15,274 nt of DNA, from contig PAFB01000070.1 of the NCBI GenBank assembly GCA_002700865.1, forward strand, positions 1-15,274. Reading direction: 5' to 3'. The notes beneath the pieces are model-generated. The model worked only from the letters and a program-made list of their open reading frames with translations, was not told the origin of the DNA and ran no database searches. Positions within the stretch are counted from its first letter, which is position 1, and each line of letters opens with the position of its first letter. Shown piece by piece: positions 1 to 7,913 of this stretch. Origin of the DNA: Rhodospirillaceae bacterium. Lineage in GTDB: Bacteria; Pseudomonadota; Alphaproteobacteria; UBA7985. A program made the position numbers and the translations under genes.

Positions 1-1469
1 CCTTCATGAAGCCTTCGGCGCTGCTCTATCGGAACTTTCTTGCCATGGAGACCGAAGAGCTGATCCGCACCTATCCAATTGACGGTGTTGTGCTCATGGG
101 GGGCTGCGACAAGACCACACCCGGCCTTCTGATGGGGGCAACATCAGCCAACGTTCCCGCGATCTACTTTCCCGCTGGCCCCATGCTCCGAGGGAATTTC
201 GCCGGCGAACCGCTGGGCTCGGGTTCAGACACTTGGAAGTACTGGGATGAGCGCCGCGCGGGCAACATTTCCGATGACCAGTGGCGTGAGGTTGAGGCTG
301 GAATTGCGCGGTCCTACGGCCATTGCATGACCATGGGGACGGCCAGCACCATGACCGCGATGGTCGATGCCCTGGGGATGAGCCTGACCGGGGCGTCATC
401 CATTCTGGCCGCTGACAGCAGCCATAAACGAATGGCTGCGGCCACTGGTCGGCGGATCGTTGATATGGTGTGGGAAGACCTAAAGCCCGCAGACATCCAG
501 ACCCGCAAAGCGTTTGAGAATGCCGTCATCGGTTCGATGGCGATGGGCGGATCGACCAATGCCATCATTCATCTGCTGGCGCTATCCCGACGCGCTGGTT
601 CCCCTGTGACCTTGGACGAGTTCGATGCACTGTCAGCGCGTGCACCAGTTCTCGCCAATATTCGTCCCAGCGGGGACACCTATCTGATGGAAGATTTCTT
701 CTATGCCGGTGGGCTGCGGGCGCTGCTGGGCGAAGTGCGTGATTTGCTGCATCTGGACTGTGTCACGGCCAGTGGGCAGACGCTGGGTGAAGGGATTGCC
801 GGTGCCAGCATCTACAACGACGACGTCATCCGCCGCCGGAACAACCCGGTCAGTGCGGAAGGTTCGCTGGCGGTGCTCAAGGGAAACCTCGCTCCCGGTG
901 GTGCCGTAATGAAGCCGGCAGCGGCCAATCCAAAGTTTCTCAAGCACACGGGCCCTGCGCTGGTGTTCGATTCCTATCCGGAGATCAAAAGGGCCTGCGA
1001 AGATCCCGACCTTGATGTCACCGAAGACACGATCCTGATCCTGCGCAATGCCGGTCCGATCGGCGGGCCGGGAATGCCGGAATGGGGTATGCTGCCGCTG
1101 CCGATCAAACTGGTGAAGCAGGGGGTACGAGACATGGTGCGCCTCTCAGACGCGCGGATGAGTGGCACCTCCTACGGTGCCTGCGTTCTTCACTGTGCTC
1201 CTGAAGCCTTCATTGGCGGTCCGTTGGCACTGGTTAACACGGGTGACCTGATCAGTATCGACGTTGCTCAGCGCTCGATCCATCTGCACGTCAGCGACGA
1301 AGACCTCGCCCTTCGCCGGGCGGCCTGGGTGCCGCCAGAGCCGCGGTTCGAGCGGGGATTTGGCTGGATGGTCGCGCAGCACATCGAGCAGGCAGACAAA
1401 GGCTGTGATCTCGATTTCGCCAGCTCAGAGTTTGGCCGTACAACTCCCATGCCCGAGGCAACACTATGA
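1..1469 (+). CDS. IlvD/Edd family dehydratase (sugar-acid or dihydroxy-acid type), 5' partial
   Basis: Fe-S dehydratase of the IlvD/Edd family, which removes water from 2,3-dihydroxy acids or aldonic acids to give 2-keto acids. The frame is open to the first base and the visible 488 residues begin mid-domain, so roughly 90 N-terminal residues, including the first cluster cysteine, lie outside the window. Counting from the Met at base 6, GGCDKTTPG (Cys34) and the GHCMTMGTAST segment (Cys107) are the second and third cluster cysteines; their 73-residue spacing fits pentonate dehydratases such as L-arabinonate dehydratase. RMSGTSYG near residue 386 holds the serine thought to act as base. The C-terminal region is complete. 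The stop overlaps the next start as ATGA (1466-1469), so translation is probably coupled to the dioxygenase. Exact substrate is not determinable; IlvD itself is less likely given the catabolic neighbours. Confidence 0.93.
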   Translation, partial: FMKPSALLYRNFLAMETEELIRTYPIDGVVLMGGCDKTTPGLLMGATSANVPAIYFPAGPMLRGNFAGEPLGSGSDTWKYWDERRAGNISDDQWREVEAGIARSYGHCMTMGTASTMTAMVDALGMSLTGASSILAADSSHKRMAAATGRRIVDMVWEDLKPADIQTRKAFENAVIGSMAMGGSTNAIIHLLALSRRAGSPVTLDEFDALSARAPVLANIRPSGDTYLMEDFFYAGGLRALLGEVRDLLHLDCVTASGQTLGEGIAGASIYNDDVIRRRNNPVSAEGSLAVLKGNLAPGGAVMKPAAANPKFLKHTGPALVFDSYPEIKRACEDPDLDVTEDTILILRNAGPIGGPGMPEWGMLPLPIKLVKQGVRDMVRLSDARMSGTSYGACVLHCAPEAFIGGPLALVNTGDLISIDVAQRSIHLHVSDEDLALRRAAWVPPEPRFERGFGWMVAQHIEQADKGCDLDFASSEFGRTTPMPEATL

Positions 1470-2548
1470 TGAAGACCCAACGCCTGTCAGCCGCTTCCCT
1501 GGACCTTGATGCGTTCAAGGCACTGCTCGATACACCGACCGAGAAGCCGGCTTTGGCCGCATCGCTTGAAAATGGCGTGCCGATCTATGAAGCTGGTGCC
1601 CTGGCAGACCGACTGGAGGAAGGCCCACGGCGGGCAGCGATGCTAGATGAGTGGGCTGATGTTCTGCTCAATGGTGCAGGCTGTTTCGCCATCACGGGCG
1701 CAACGCCGGAGGGGAGCGTGATCGATCAGGCTTCTGAAGTTCTGTTGGAACTTATTGCGCAGGAAAAGGCTGCTGCTTCAGGCGGGGGCGGGGACCATTT
1801 TGCTGCGGCAGGGCTTAATGACCGTCTTTGGAACAGCCTTGAAAAGCATGCCATTGCTGCGCCGGAAAGCTTCATTCGATACTACGCCAACCCGTGGATT
1901 GCAGCCGCTTCGGAGGCGTGGTTGGGGCCGCGCTATCAGATGACGGCACAGGTGAACCTTGTGCATCCGGGTGGAAAGCCTCAGACCGCCCATCGTGATT
2001 ATCACCTCGGTTTCATGCAGCAGCATCAGTCCGCGCAGTTCCCGTTACATGCCCACCTGTTGACCGCTGCACTGACCCTTCAGGGCGCCATCGCGCATGT
2101 CGATATCCCCATCGAGGCAGGCCCGACCAAGCTGTTACCCCACAGTCAGAAGTACGAACTCGGCTATCTCGCGTACCATGAACAGGCCTTTCGTGACGTC
2201 TTTGAAGATCGCTTCACACAAGTGGCACTGGGCAAAGGCGATTTGCTCTGGTTCAGTCCAGCGCTGTTCCACGCTGCGGGTGAGAATCGCACGCCATACG
2301 TGGAGCGGCTGGTTAATCTCTTCCAAGTCTCATCCGCCTTCGGACGAGCCATGGAAACCATCGACCGCGCCGCTATGCTGGCTGCGGTTGAGCCCGTGCT
2401 GGCGTCGTCAGATCTTAGCGCTTTGGAACACCGGGCCCTCGTTGCCGCGACGGCGGAAGGGTATGCCTTTCCGCTCAATCTCGATACCAACCCACCAATA
2501 GGCGGACTGGCACCTGCGACGGATCAGGACCGATTGTCCGTCGACTAA
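1466..2548 (+). CDS. Phytanoyl-CoA dioxygenase (PhyH) family protein
   Basis: Probable cytosolic Fe(II)/2-oxoglutarate-dependent oxygenase of the PhyH family, which hydroxylates carboxylic acids, CoA esters or small amino-acid-like solutes. In the 360-residue product the metal-binding facial triad is visible: His176-x-Asp178 (in QTAHRDYHLGF) and His269 (in FSPALFHAAGENR), with Arg281 or Arg275 placed to bind the 2-oxoglutarate carboxylate. IEAGPTKLLPHSQ (around 216-228) is the usual strand between the two halves of the triad. The ATG overlaps the dehydratase stop by four bases; a second ATG follows at once. A 165-bp spacer separates it from the next gene. The approximately 110-residue N-terminal part carries no motif I recognise. 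Family assignment is firm; the substrate is unknown. Confidence 0.88.
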   Translation: MMKTQRLSAASLDLDAFKALLDTPTEKPALAASLENGVPIYEAGALADRLEEGPRRAAMLDEWADVLLNGAGCFAITGATPEGSVIDQASEVLLELIAQEKAAASGGGGDHFAAAGLNDRLWNSLEKHAIAAPESFIRYYANPWIAAASEAWLGPRYQMTAQVNLVHPGGKPQTAHRDYHLGFMQQHQSAQFPLHAHLLTAALTLQGAIAHVDIPIEAGPTKLLPHSQKYELGYLAYHEQAFRDVFEDRFTQVALGKGDLLWFSPALFHAAGENRTPYVERLVNLFQVSSAFGRAMETIDRAAMLAAVEPVLASSDLSALEHRALVAATAEGYAFPLNLDTNPPIGGLAPATDQDRLSVD

Positions 2549-2621
2549 AGGCTCGGGTAAGCCGCATCTGACCGATACGTACCGCTGGATTCAAGGGAAC
2601 GAGCAAGCAGGCTGCCCCCGG

Positions 2622-2662
2622 CGCGACATTGCTGTCGCGTGTGGTGCGGACACGTGCGGACA
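2622..2662. promoter_or_regulatory. Inverted repeat plus 9-bp direct repeats in the spacer before the MaoC gene
   Basis: The 165-bp gap between the PhyH and MaoC-like genes contains a perfect 7-bp inverted repeat, CGCGACA (2622-2628) and TGTCGCG (2633-2639), with a 4-base loop. It is followed by two identical copies of GTGCGGACA at 2644-2652 and 2654-2662, whose starts are 10 bp apart, i.e. about one helical turn. The second copy overlaps a poor -35 candidate (CGGACA 2657-2662, then TGTAAA 2681-2686). No T-run follows the hairpin, so a terminator is unlikely. An operator or internal promoter is an inference. Confidence 0.35.
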
Positions 2663-2713
2663 AGTCAGAACACTCTAAGCTGTAAACCATGTCCACATCG
2701 GGGGTGAGAGGCC

Positions 2714-3544
2714 GTGACGAGCCTGACCGATTGGGTGGGCCGCAGTGAAGAGCGTCAGGACGTTCTCGCTTCGCAGCCTTGCCGCTTTATGCAAGCGACG
2801 CTAAGCCACGAGCCTTCGCTGAAGGACGGGGATGCCGTGCCGCCGCTGTGGCACTGGCTCTATTTCCTCGAAGCCAAACCGCTGCACTTGCTGGGCCGCG
2901 ATGGCCATCCGGCCAGAGGCGAGTTTCTACCACCGGTGAGCCTGCCACGGCGCATGTGGGCAGGCGGGCGGTTTGAGTTTCATCAGCCGCTTATTCTTGG
3001 CGCAGAGGCGACCAAGCGATCGACGATCAAATCGATCATGGAGAAAGACGGCCGTTCGGGGCCGCTGTGTTTTGTGACGGTTGTCCATGAAGTGTTCCAG
3101 AATGACGCTCTGGCTCTGCACGAAGAGCACGATATCGTGTACCGCGAGGACCCGCGCCCCGATGCGCCGACGCCCATGCCGCAAGCCGCTCCAAGCCACG
3201 CCGCGTTTTCTGAGCCGGTCCAGCCCTCTGAAGTCATGCTGTTCCGCTATTCAGCGCTGACCTTCAACGGACATCGCATTCACTACGACGGCAACTATGC
3301 CCGGCAGGTGGAGGGGTATGAAGGTCTTGTTTTCCACGGACCCCTGACAGCAACGCTGCTGGTTGATCTGGCCATGCGACAGACAGGCAAGACCCCGCGC
3401 CGCTTTGATTTTCGTGGGACGGCACCGCTCGCTGGTCTGGCAGCTTTCGATATCCAAGGACAGAACCGCGATGCCCATGAGGTGGCGCTATGGGCCAAAC
3501 GTTCAGACGGCGCGCTGGCGATGTCAGCGACCGCGGTGTTCTGA
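2714..3544 (+). CDS. MaoC-like / mesaconyl-C4-CoA hydratase-like dehydratase (FAS1-like hot-dog)
   Basis: Member of the HTD2/mesaconyl-C4-CoA hydratase group: double hot-dog enzymes that hydrate or dehydrate acyl-CoA thioesters. The 276-residue length is normal for the group. The N-terminal half (WVGRSEERQD, then PPLWHWLYF and the RRMWAGGRFEF segment) is the FAS1-like dehydratase part. The C-terminal half carries RYSALTFNGHRIHYDGNYA (about residues 178-196), the degenerate hydratase-2 motif with the catalytic His, then VFHGPLTATLLV. I chose the GTG at 2714, preceded by a purine-rich GAGAGG, because the conserved N-terminal WVGR segment lies before any internal ATG. Its stop sits 11 bp before the PrpD-like start, so the two are co-transcribed. 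Relatives act on mesaconyl-, itaconyl- or citramalyl-type CoA esters; which one applies here is not visible. Confidence 0.85.
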   Translation: MTSLTDWVGRSEERQDVLASQPCRFMQATLSHEPSLKDGDAVPPLWHWLYFLEAKPLHLLGRDGHPARGEFLPPVSLPRRMWAGGRFEFHQPLILGAEATKRSTIKSIMEKDGRSGPLCFVTVVHEVFQNDALALHEEHDIVYREDPRPDAPTPMPQAAPSHAAFSEPVQPSEVMLFRYSALTFNGHRIHYDGNYARQVEGYEGLVFHGPLTATLLVDLAMRQTGKTPRRFDFRGTAPLAGLAAFDIQGQNRDAHEVALWAKRSDGALAMSATAVF

Positions 3545-3555
3545 GGGTCAAGACG

Positions 3556-4923
3556 ATGGCGGTGGCGCAGCAGGGCATTCAGTCCTTTCACGAACGCTTC
3601 ACCCTCTGGGCCTGTCAGCCAAAGCTCAGCCACGCGCCCGGGGCGCAGTACGCCGCCCGCTTCAGCCTCATCGACACTTTGGCCTGTATGCGTGTTGGTG
3701 CCAATGAGCGGCAATCACAGGTCATGGCGCTGGCACTGGAAGCTTCGGGTGATGAGGGTACGGTCTCGCCCATCGGCGGGGGACGGGCGTGCTCGCTTTA
3801 TGGCGCGGCGCTTCTCAACGGTGCCCGCGCCCATGCCATCGATTTCGACGACTATGAGATCCCCGGCTCAACCCACGTCAGCGCTCCAATCTTCAGCGCC
3901 TTGCTGGCTTTGGCGCAGCGTCACTCCATGACGGTGGACGCGTTCGGCGCCTGCTGGATTGTGGGGTTTGAAGCTATTGTGCGGATTGGCTCTGCACTGG
4001 GGTACGGGCATTACGACAAGGGCTGGCACGCCACGGCAACGCTGGGGCCGATCGGGGTGGCTGCGGCTTGTGCGCGGGCGCTTGGGCTTTCGGCGGAGCA
4101 AATGGCGCACGCCATGACGCTGGCGACAAGCTCGTCAGCGGGGATGAAGTCACAGTTCGGCTTTGACGCCAAAGCGTTGCACGTGGGTCTGGCGGCGGAA
4201 GCTGGCCTGCGCGCGGCGATCCTCGCGCAGTCTGGCGCGACCGGCAATATCGACATCTGGGATGCGCCTCAAGGTATGATGGACCTGTACGGCACAGACG
4301 CTTCTATCGGGTTTCAGGAGATGATGCTGACCATGCGGGAAGGCGAGGCGACGGACGCGTTTCCCGTGGCCCGTAAGTTCTGGCCTTCATGCTCTTATAC
4401 GCACCGCGTGATCCCCTGCGCCCAGGCGCTAGCAGCGGATATTCAGTCGCCAGAGCAGATCGAACGCATTTACCTGCGCATGCCCGAGGCCTTTCACCGC
4501 GTCAGCTGCTTTGGTGCGCCGACCACGGCAAATGAGGCTCGGTTTTCAGCCGTTTATTGCGTGGTGACGGGCTTGCTGACAGGGCAGGTCTTGCCTGAGG
4601 ATTTTACCATCGAGCGGTTTTCTGACCCGGCCCGGCAGGCGCTGTGCCGTCGGGTGGAGCTTGACCTGTACCCGCTGCCGCAGGTGCCGCCGGATCAACT
4701 GCTTGCCATGACGCCGGAGAAAGTCAGCGTGAAGCTTAAAGCGGGCGGTTGGATCGAGTATGAAACCAATCAAGTGCCCGGCAGTGCCGAGCGACCGATG
4801 ACACAGGATCAATTGATGGCCAAATACGAAGCCTGTGGTGGTTCACCTGCGCAGGCTGAGGCCTTTATGCAGGTTGCCGGTGATCAGCCTTTAGCCGGAT
4901 GTGCGGTATTCGCGACCGCTTGA
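3556..4923 (+). CDS. MmgE/PrpD family protein
   Basis: MmgE/PrpD-fold protein; characterised relatives include 2-methylcitrate dehydratase and cis-aconitate decarboxylase, and many homologues remain uncharacterised. Recognised by DFDDYEIPGSTHVSAP (around residues 96-111), GWHATATLGPIGVAAA, and the KFWPSCSYTHRVI segment, which matches the conserved basic/aromatic active-site stretch of the family. I place the start at the ATG at 3556 (455 residues) rather than the in-frame ATG at 3490, because GAGGG at 3543-3547 sits 8 bp upstream and the longer form would overlap the upstream gene with non-conserved sequence. That ribosome site overlaps the MaoC stop, which suggests coupled translation. It is last in the plus-strand run and is followed by a hairpin. 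Substrate unknown; in this context a (de)hydratase or isomerase of an unsaturated di- or tricarboxylate is a reasonable guess. Confidence 0.88.
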   Translation: MAVAQQGIQSFHERFTLWACQPKLSHAPGAQYAARFSLIDTLACMRVGANERQSQVMALALEASGDEGTVSPIGGGRACSLYGAALLNGARAHAIDFDDYEIPGSTHVSAPIFSALLALAQRHSMTVDAFGACWIVGFEAIVRIGSALGYGHYDKGWHATATLGPIGVAAACARALGLSAEQMAHAMTLATSSSAGMKSQFGFDAKALHVGLAAEAGLRAAILAQSGATGNIDIWDAPQGMMDLYGTDASIGFQEMMLTMREGEATDAFPVARKFWPSCSYTHRVIPCAQALAADIQSPEQIERIYLRMPEAFHRVSCFGAPTTANEARFSAVYCVVTGLLTGQVLPEDFTIERFSDPARQALCRRVELDLYPLPQVPPDQLLAMTPEKVSVKLKAGGWIEYETNQVPGSAERPMTQDQLMAKYEACGGSPAQAEAFMQVAGDQPLAGCAVFATA

Positions 4924-4939
4924 GCCTGAGAAAGATAAC

Positions 4940-4967
4940 AGCGCCCCGGGGAGGAGCCCGGAGCGCT
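4940..4967. terminator. Hairpin between convergent genes, probable bidirectional terminator
   Basis: AGCGC-C-CCGGG (4940-4950) pairs with CCCGG-A-GCGCT (4957-4967): ten base pairs interrupted by one C/A mismatch, with a 6-base loop. It lies 16 bp after the PrpD-like stop and 23 bp past the binding-protein stop on the other strand. The plus side is followed by GCTTTC and the minus side by TGTTATCTTTC, so both T-tracts are weak. Location between convergent genes supports termination in both directions. Confidence 0.65.
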
Positions 4968-4990
4968 GCTTTCAGATGCAGACGCTCTTT

Positions 4991-5773
4991 TTAGAACGTC
5001 GGCAGTGGTGGCAGGGGCTGGCCCAGCCACTTTTCAGACATCTCGTTCAGGTCGCCGCCGAGTTTCTTGTGCAGGATAAACACGTTCACCCACTGCAGCA
5101 GATCAAAGTTGCCCTTCTTCACACCGATGAAAGCCGGGGATTCCTTGATGATGAACTTGGTTTCGATATCCAGCGACGGGTCTTCCTCAGACAGGCCAGC
5201 CGCAACCGTGTTACCGGTCACCAGCACGTCCACCTGTCCGGACAGGAAGGCTGCGCGGGTTGCTGCGTTGTCGCCGAACCGGATGATCTCGGTACCGTCA
5301 GGCGCGTTTTCGGTCAGCTCGAGGTCTTCCAGCGTGCCGCCCGTCAAACCGACCTTTAGCCCAGCGAGGTCTTCGGGGCCGCTCACGTCAACCGTACTGG
5401 CTGCGAAGGCACCAGAGAAGAAGGGCGCGTAGGCAGCGGAGAACCAGATGGACTTGGCACGGCCAGGGTTGGCCCCCATGGTGGCGATGACGAGATCGAC
5501 TTTGTCGGTTTCCAGGAACGGAATGCGCTGCTTGGAAGTGACGGGGACGAGCTCAAGCTCTACGCCGAGGTCAGAGGCAATCAGCTTGGCCACGTCAACG
5601 TCATAGCCTTCATACTCGCCTTCTATGCTCAGTGAGCCAAAGGGCGCAAAGTTTTCAGGGATGGCGATTTTCACCGTCCCAGAGCTGAGAATATCGGACA
5701 ATTCTGCCTTTGCGAGGGTCGCGGTGGTCAGGCTAAGCGCGAGGCCAGCTGCGAGGATATTTAAGACTTTCAT
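4991..5773 (-). CDS. Polar amino-acid ABC transporter, periplasmic substrate-binding protein (SBP_bac_3)
   Basis: Extracytoplasmic solute receptor of a polar-amino-acid (PAAT/family 3) importer, 260 residues. It starts with a Sec signal peptide (MKVLNILAAGLALSLTTATL, cleaved about after AKA, residue 23). The mature protein shows the family pattern: VKIAIPENFAPFG, GYDVDVAKLIASDLG, then RIPFLETDKVDLVIATM with the PGRAK segment that lines the ligand cleft, and GLKVGLTGGTLEDL opening the second lobe. No lipobox is seen, so it is a soluble periplasmic protein. The start is fixed by AAAGGA about 10 bp upstream and by the signal peptide; the frame stays open further upstream but that part is not protein-like. 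It follows the permease gene by 43 bp. That gap holds a compact palindrome (TCCTCC-C-GGAGGA, about 5810) which could set separate expression. Ligand unknown. Confidence 0.92.
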   Translation of the reverse strand: MKVLNILAAGLALSLTTATLAKAELSDILSSGTVKIAIPENFAPFGSLSIEGEYEGYDVDVAKLIASDLGVELELVPVTSKQRIPFLETDKVDLVIATMGANPGRAKSIWFSAAYAPFFSGAFAASTVDVSGPEDLAGLKVGLTGGTLEDLELTENAPDGTEIIRFGDNAATRAAFLSGQVDVLVTGNTVAAGLSEEDPSLDIETKFIIKESPAFIGVKKGNFDLLQWVNVFILHKKLGGDLNEMSEKWLGQPLPPLPTF

Positions 5774-5816
5774 GATTTCATGGTCCTTTTCGTGGGGTTT
5801 CCTCCCGGAGGAGTCA

Positions 5817-6518
5817 TTAGGCGGCATTTGGTGAAGAAACCGCCGATCCAAGCCGGCGTTCAAGCCAGCGAGAATAGAGTGAAAGCGGGAAGCAAAGCGC
5901 GAAGTAGAACAGCGCCAGCAAGGGATAGATGATAAACGGCTCGGTGCCCGGTACCGCCGCGTTCGCCCAACGCTTGCCCACACTCATCAGGTCGTGAAAC
6001 CCGATGATGTAGGCCAACGAGGTGCCTTTGATGATTTGCACTAAGAAGCCGACCGTGGGCGCGAGTGCGCCGCGCAGGGCCTGAGGGAAGATGATCAGCC
6101 GCAGCGTGCGCAGGAACGTCAGCCCCAGCGCGCGCCCGGCCTCCCACTGTCCCCGGCCTATGGTCGCAATCGCCCCGCGCCAAACTTCGGCGAGGTAAGC
6201 GCTGGCGTAAAGCGTGAGTGCCACCCCTGCTGCCGTCCATGGGTCGACGTCCCAGCCGGTGAACTTGGGCAGACCCAGCCCGATGATGAACAGCAGCATC
6301 AGCAGCGGCGTAGATTGGAACAGCCAGACGTAAGCCGCGCCGATCCGGTTCATCCAGCCGACCGGACTGACGCGCGCGGTACACACAACCGCCCCGACAA
6401 TGCCACCACCAATAAAGGCAAGGGCCGACAGCAGCACAGTGAAGCGTGCGGCCATTATCAGCTGAAACAAGACAATGCCTTCGGGCTTGCCGAGCAGGTC
6501 AACGAGCAAGGCCTTCAT
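5817..6518 (-). CDS. Polar amino-acid ABC transporter permease (HisM/GlnP type)
   Basis: Inner-membrane permease of the His/Glu/Gln/Arg family, 233 residues from the chosen start, with about five hydrophobic helices. The cytoplasmic EAA loop that contacts the ATPase reads EAGRALGLTFLRTLRLIIFP, typical of the family, and QSTPLLMLLFIIGLGLP is the usual sequence near the second helix. The ATG at 6518 overlaps the preceding permease stop as ATGA and has GGAAG 8 bp upstream; an in-frame ATG at 6533 is possible but less good. With the preceding permease it would form the heterodimeric channel. The intact EAA loop argues that it is still selected to bind an ATPase, although none is encoded alongside. 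Confidence 0.92.
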   Translation of the reverse strand: MKALLVDLLGKPEGIVLFQLIMAARFTVLLSALAFIGGGIVGAVVCTARVSPVGWMNRIGAAYVWLFQSTPLLMLLFIIGLGLPKFTGWDVDPWTAAGVALTLYASAYLAEVWRGAIATIGRGQWEAGRALGLTFLRTLRLIIFPQALRGALAPTVGFLVQIIKGTSLAYIIGFHDLMSVGKRWANAAVPGTEPFIIYPLLALFYFALCFPLSLYSRWLERRLGSAVSSPNAA

Positions 6519-7198
6519 CGGACGAACTTCCACGGAAACAGCCAGCGTTCGATCACGGCAAGGGCGGTTTTGAAGAGCATGGAGGTCAGGATGTAGAGCC
6601 CGGTAAGGACCAGAAAGACCTCGAAGGTTCGGAAGGTGCGGCTGTCGATGTAGAGGCCCGCTTGAGTGAGGTCGGCGACACCGATTTCAGAGATAATCCC
6701 TGTCGTCAGAAACAGGAAGATGAACTGGCTGTTGAGACTGGCGAACATCGAAGCGACAGCAACCGGTGTGATAACGAGAAAGAACGTCACCGGCGGCTTT
6801 AACCCCAAGGCGCGCGCCGCCTCACGCTGGCCCTTGTCTGAGCCTTCCAAGCCTGCGCGCAGGATTTCGGCGAAATAGCCGGAAAAGTTGATGCTGAGCG
6901 AGAGCAGCGCGTGGGCCCAGAAGGGCCATTCGTAGCCCAGCAGCATGGGCAGTCCAAAGGCGATAAAGAAGAGCTGCACGATCAGTGGCGTGTTGCGGAC
7001 AAACTCCACATAGGCCGCCGCCACCCACTCCAGCACGGGCACTCGGCCAAACCGGACTGCTGCCAGCAAAAAGGCGAGGATCAGCCCGAACAGGGCGGCA
7101 AGGACGGTCAGACCGGCGCTGAGCAGGGCCCCTTTGCCCAGCAGCAGCAGGTATTCCGGGTTGCGATAGATTTCGAAGAAACGCAGATCAAGTTCCAT
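6515..7198 (-). CDS. Polar amino-acid ABC transporter permease (HisQ/GltJ type)
   Basis: Second permease of the same importer, 227 residues with about five membrane helices. VRNTPLIVQLFFIAFGLP is the hallmark of PAAT permeases, and the EAA loop reads KGQREAARALGLKPPVTFFL. It starts 10 bp after the racemase stop and overlaps the next permease by four bases, so racemase, both permeases and the binding protein form one transcript. No strong Shine-Dalgarno is visible before the ATG, which suggests translation by coupling to the racemase gene. Substrate cannot be read from sequence. Confidence 0.92.
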   Translation of the reverse strand: MELDLRFFEIYRNPEYLLLLGKGALLSAGLTVLAALFGLILAFLLAAVRFGRVPVLEWVAAAYVEFVRNTPLIVQLFFIAFGLPMLLGYEWPFWAHALLSLSINFSGYFAEILRAGLEGSDKGQREAARALGLKPPVTFFLVITPVAVASMFASLNSQFIFLFLTTGIISEIGVADLTQAGLYIDSRTFRTFEVFLVLTGLYILTSMLFKTALAVIERWLFPWKFVR

Positions 7199-7208
7199 AG
7201 CAAAGCGG

Positions 7209-7913
7209 TCAGGTTCGACGCTTGTCGCGCGGTGGAGTCCAGCCGCCCGATTTGCTGGTTTTCAGTCCCAGTGAAACCGTTGCCTGCGCAAGCTTGGTGG
7301 CTGCTGCAACTGGTTCGATGACCGGCACGCCAAAGCGCTGGTTGATGGTCTGGGCGAGCTGAGAAAGGCCAGCGCATCCAAGGATCAGCCCGTCTGCACC
7401 GTCGTTCAGCGCCTGCTCACAGCGGTCCATCAGCCGAGCGAGGGTGGCGTCGCTGGGGGTTTCGAGGTCGAGAACCGGGACCCCCGCAGCGTAAACCCCT
7501 GCGCTTCGCTCGGTCCCGATGTAAGAGGACAGCAGGCGGTTCAGCGGCGGCACTGACTGGGGCATGGTGGTGACGATGGCAACCCGCTCACAAACGCTGG
7601 TCGCGAGGGTCGCGGCGCTCTGGCAGAGGCCGAAAACCGGGATTGAGAGCAGGGCGCGGGCCGCGTCCAGACCGGTGTCGTCAAAGCAGGCAATAATCGC
7701 CGCGTCGAACCCTTCAGCCTCCAAGTCCGAGAACCGGTGCAGCATAGGCGGGACGCACAGGCCTTCGTCGTAATAGCCTTCGATCGATTCAGGCCCGACC
7801 GCGGCTGTTTCTGCGATCACCTCGGTTGTCGGTTCGGCTGCTGCGAGGGCGGCCGGTGTGAAGCCGACGGTCATGCTGACGGTGGTATTGGGGTTGTAGA
7901 GCAGAATTTTCAT
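7209..7913 (-). CDS. Aspartate/glutamate (hydantoin) racemase family protein
   Basis: Cofactor-independent racemase or isomerase of the Asp/Glu/hydantoin racemase superfamily, 234 residues. Both catalytic cysteines are present: Cys76 in IIACFDDTG and Cys180 in LILGCAGLSQLA. The start ILLYNPNTTVSMT matches the N/T-rich first loop of hydantoin and allantoin racemases, which bind the substrate through it. Relatives racemise hydantoins or amino acids, or isomerise maleate. GGGAG lies 9 bp before the ATG, and that ATG overlaps (ATGA) the stop of the upstream permease remnant, showing that the gene once sat directly behind an intact ABC permease. Its place inside a transporter operon suggests that it acts on the imported compound. 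Allantoin, hydantoin or a free amino acid are all possible substrates. Confidence 0.87.
   Translation of the reverse strand: MKILLYNPNTTVSMTVGFTPAALAAAEPTTEVIAETAAVGPESIEGYYDEGLCVPPMLHRFSDLEAEGFDAAIIACFDDTGLDAARALLSIPVFGLCQSAATLATSVCERVAIVTTMPQSVPPLNRLLSSYIGTERSAGVYAAGVPVLDLETPSDATLARLMDRCEQALNDGADGLILGCAGLSQLAQTINQRFGVPVIEPVAAATKLAQATVSLGLKTSKSGGWTPPRDKRRT

Noticed and set aside
3490..3555. Earlier ATG for the PrpD-like gene
   Set aside because: It would overlap the MaoC-like gene with arginine-rich out-of-frame sequence; the ATG at 3556 has GAGGG at the right distance.
5774..5983. N-terminal extension of the binding-protein frame by 70 residues
   Set aside because: It overlaps the end of the permease gene in another frame, is not protein-like, and would bury the signal peptide; the ATG at 5773 has a good ribosome site.
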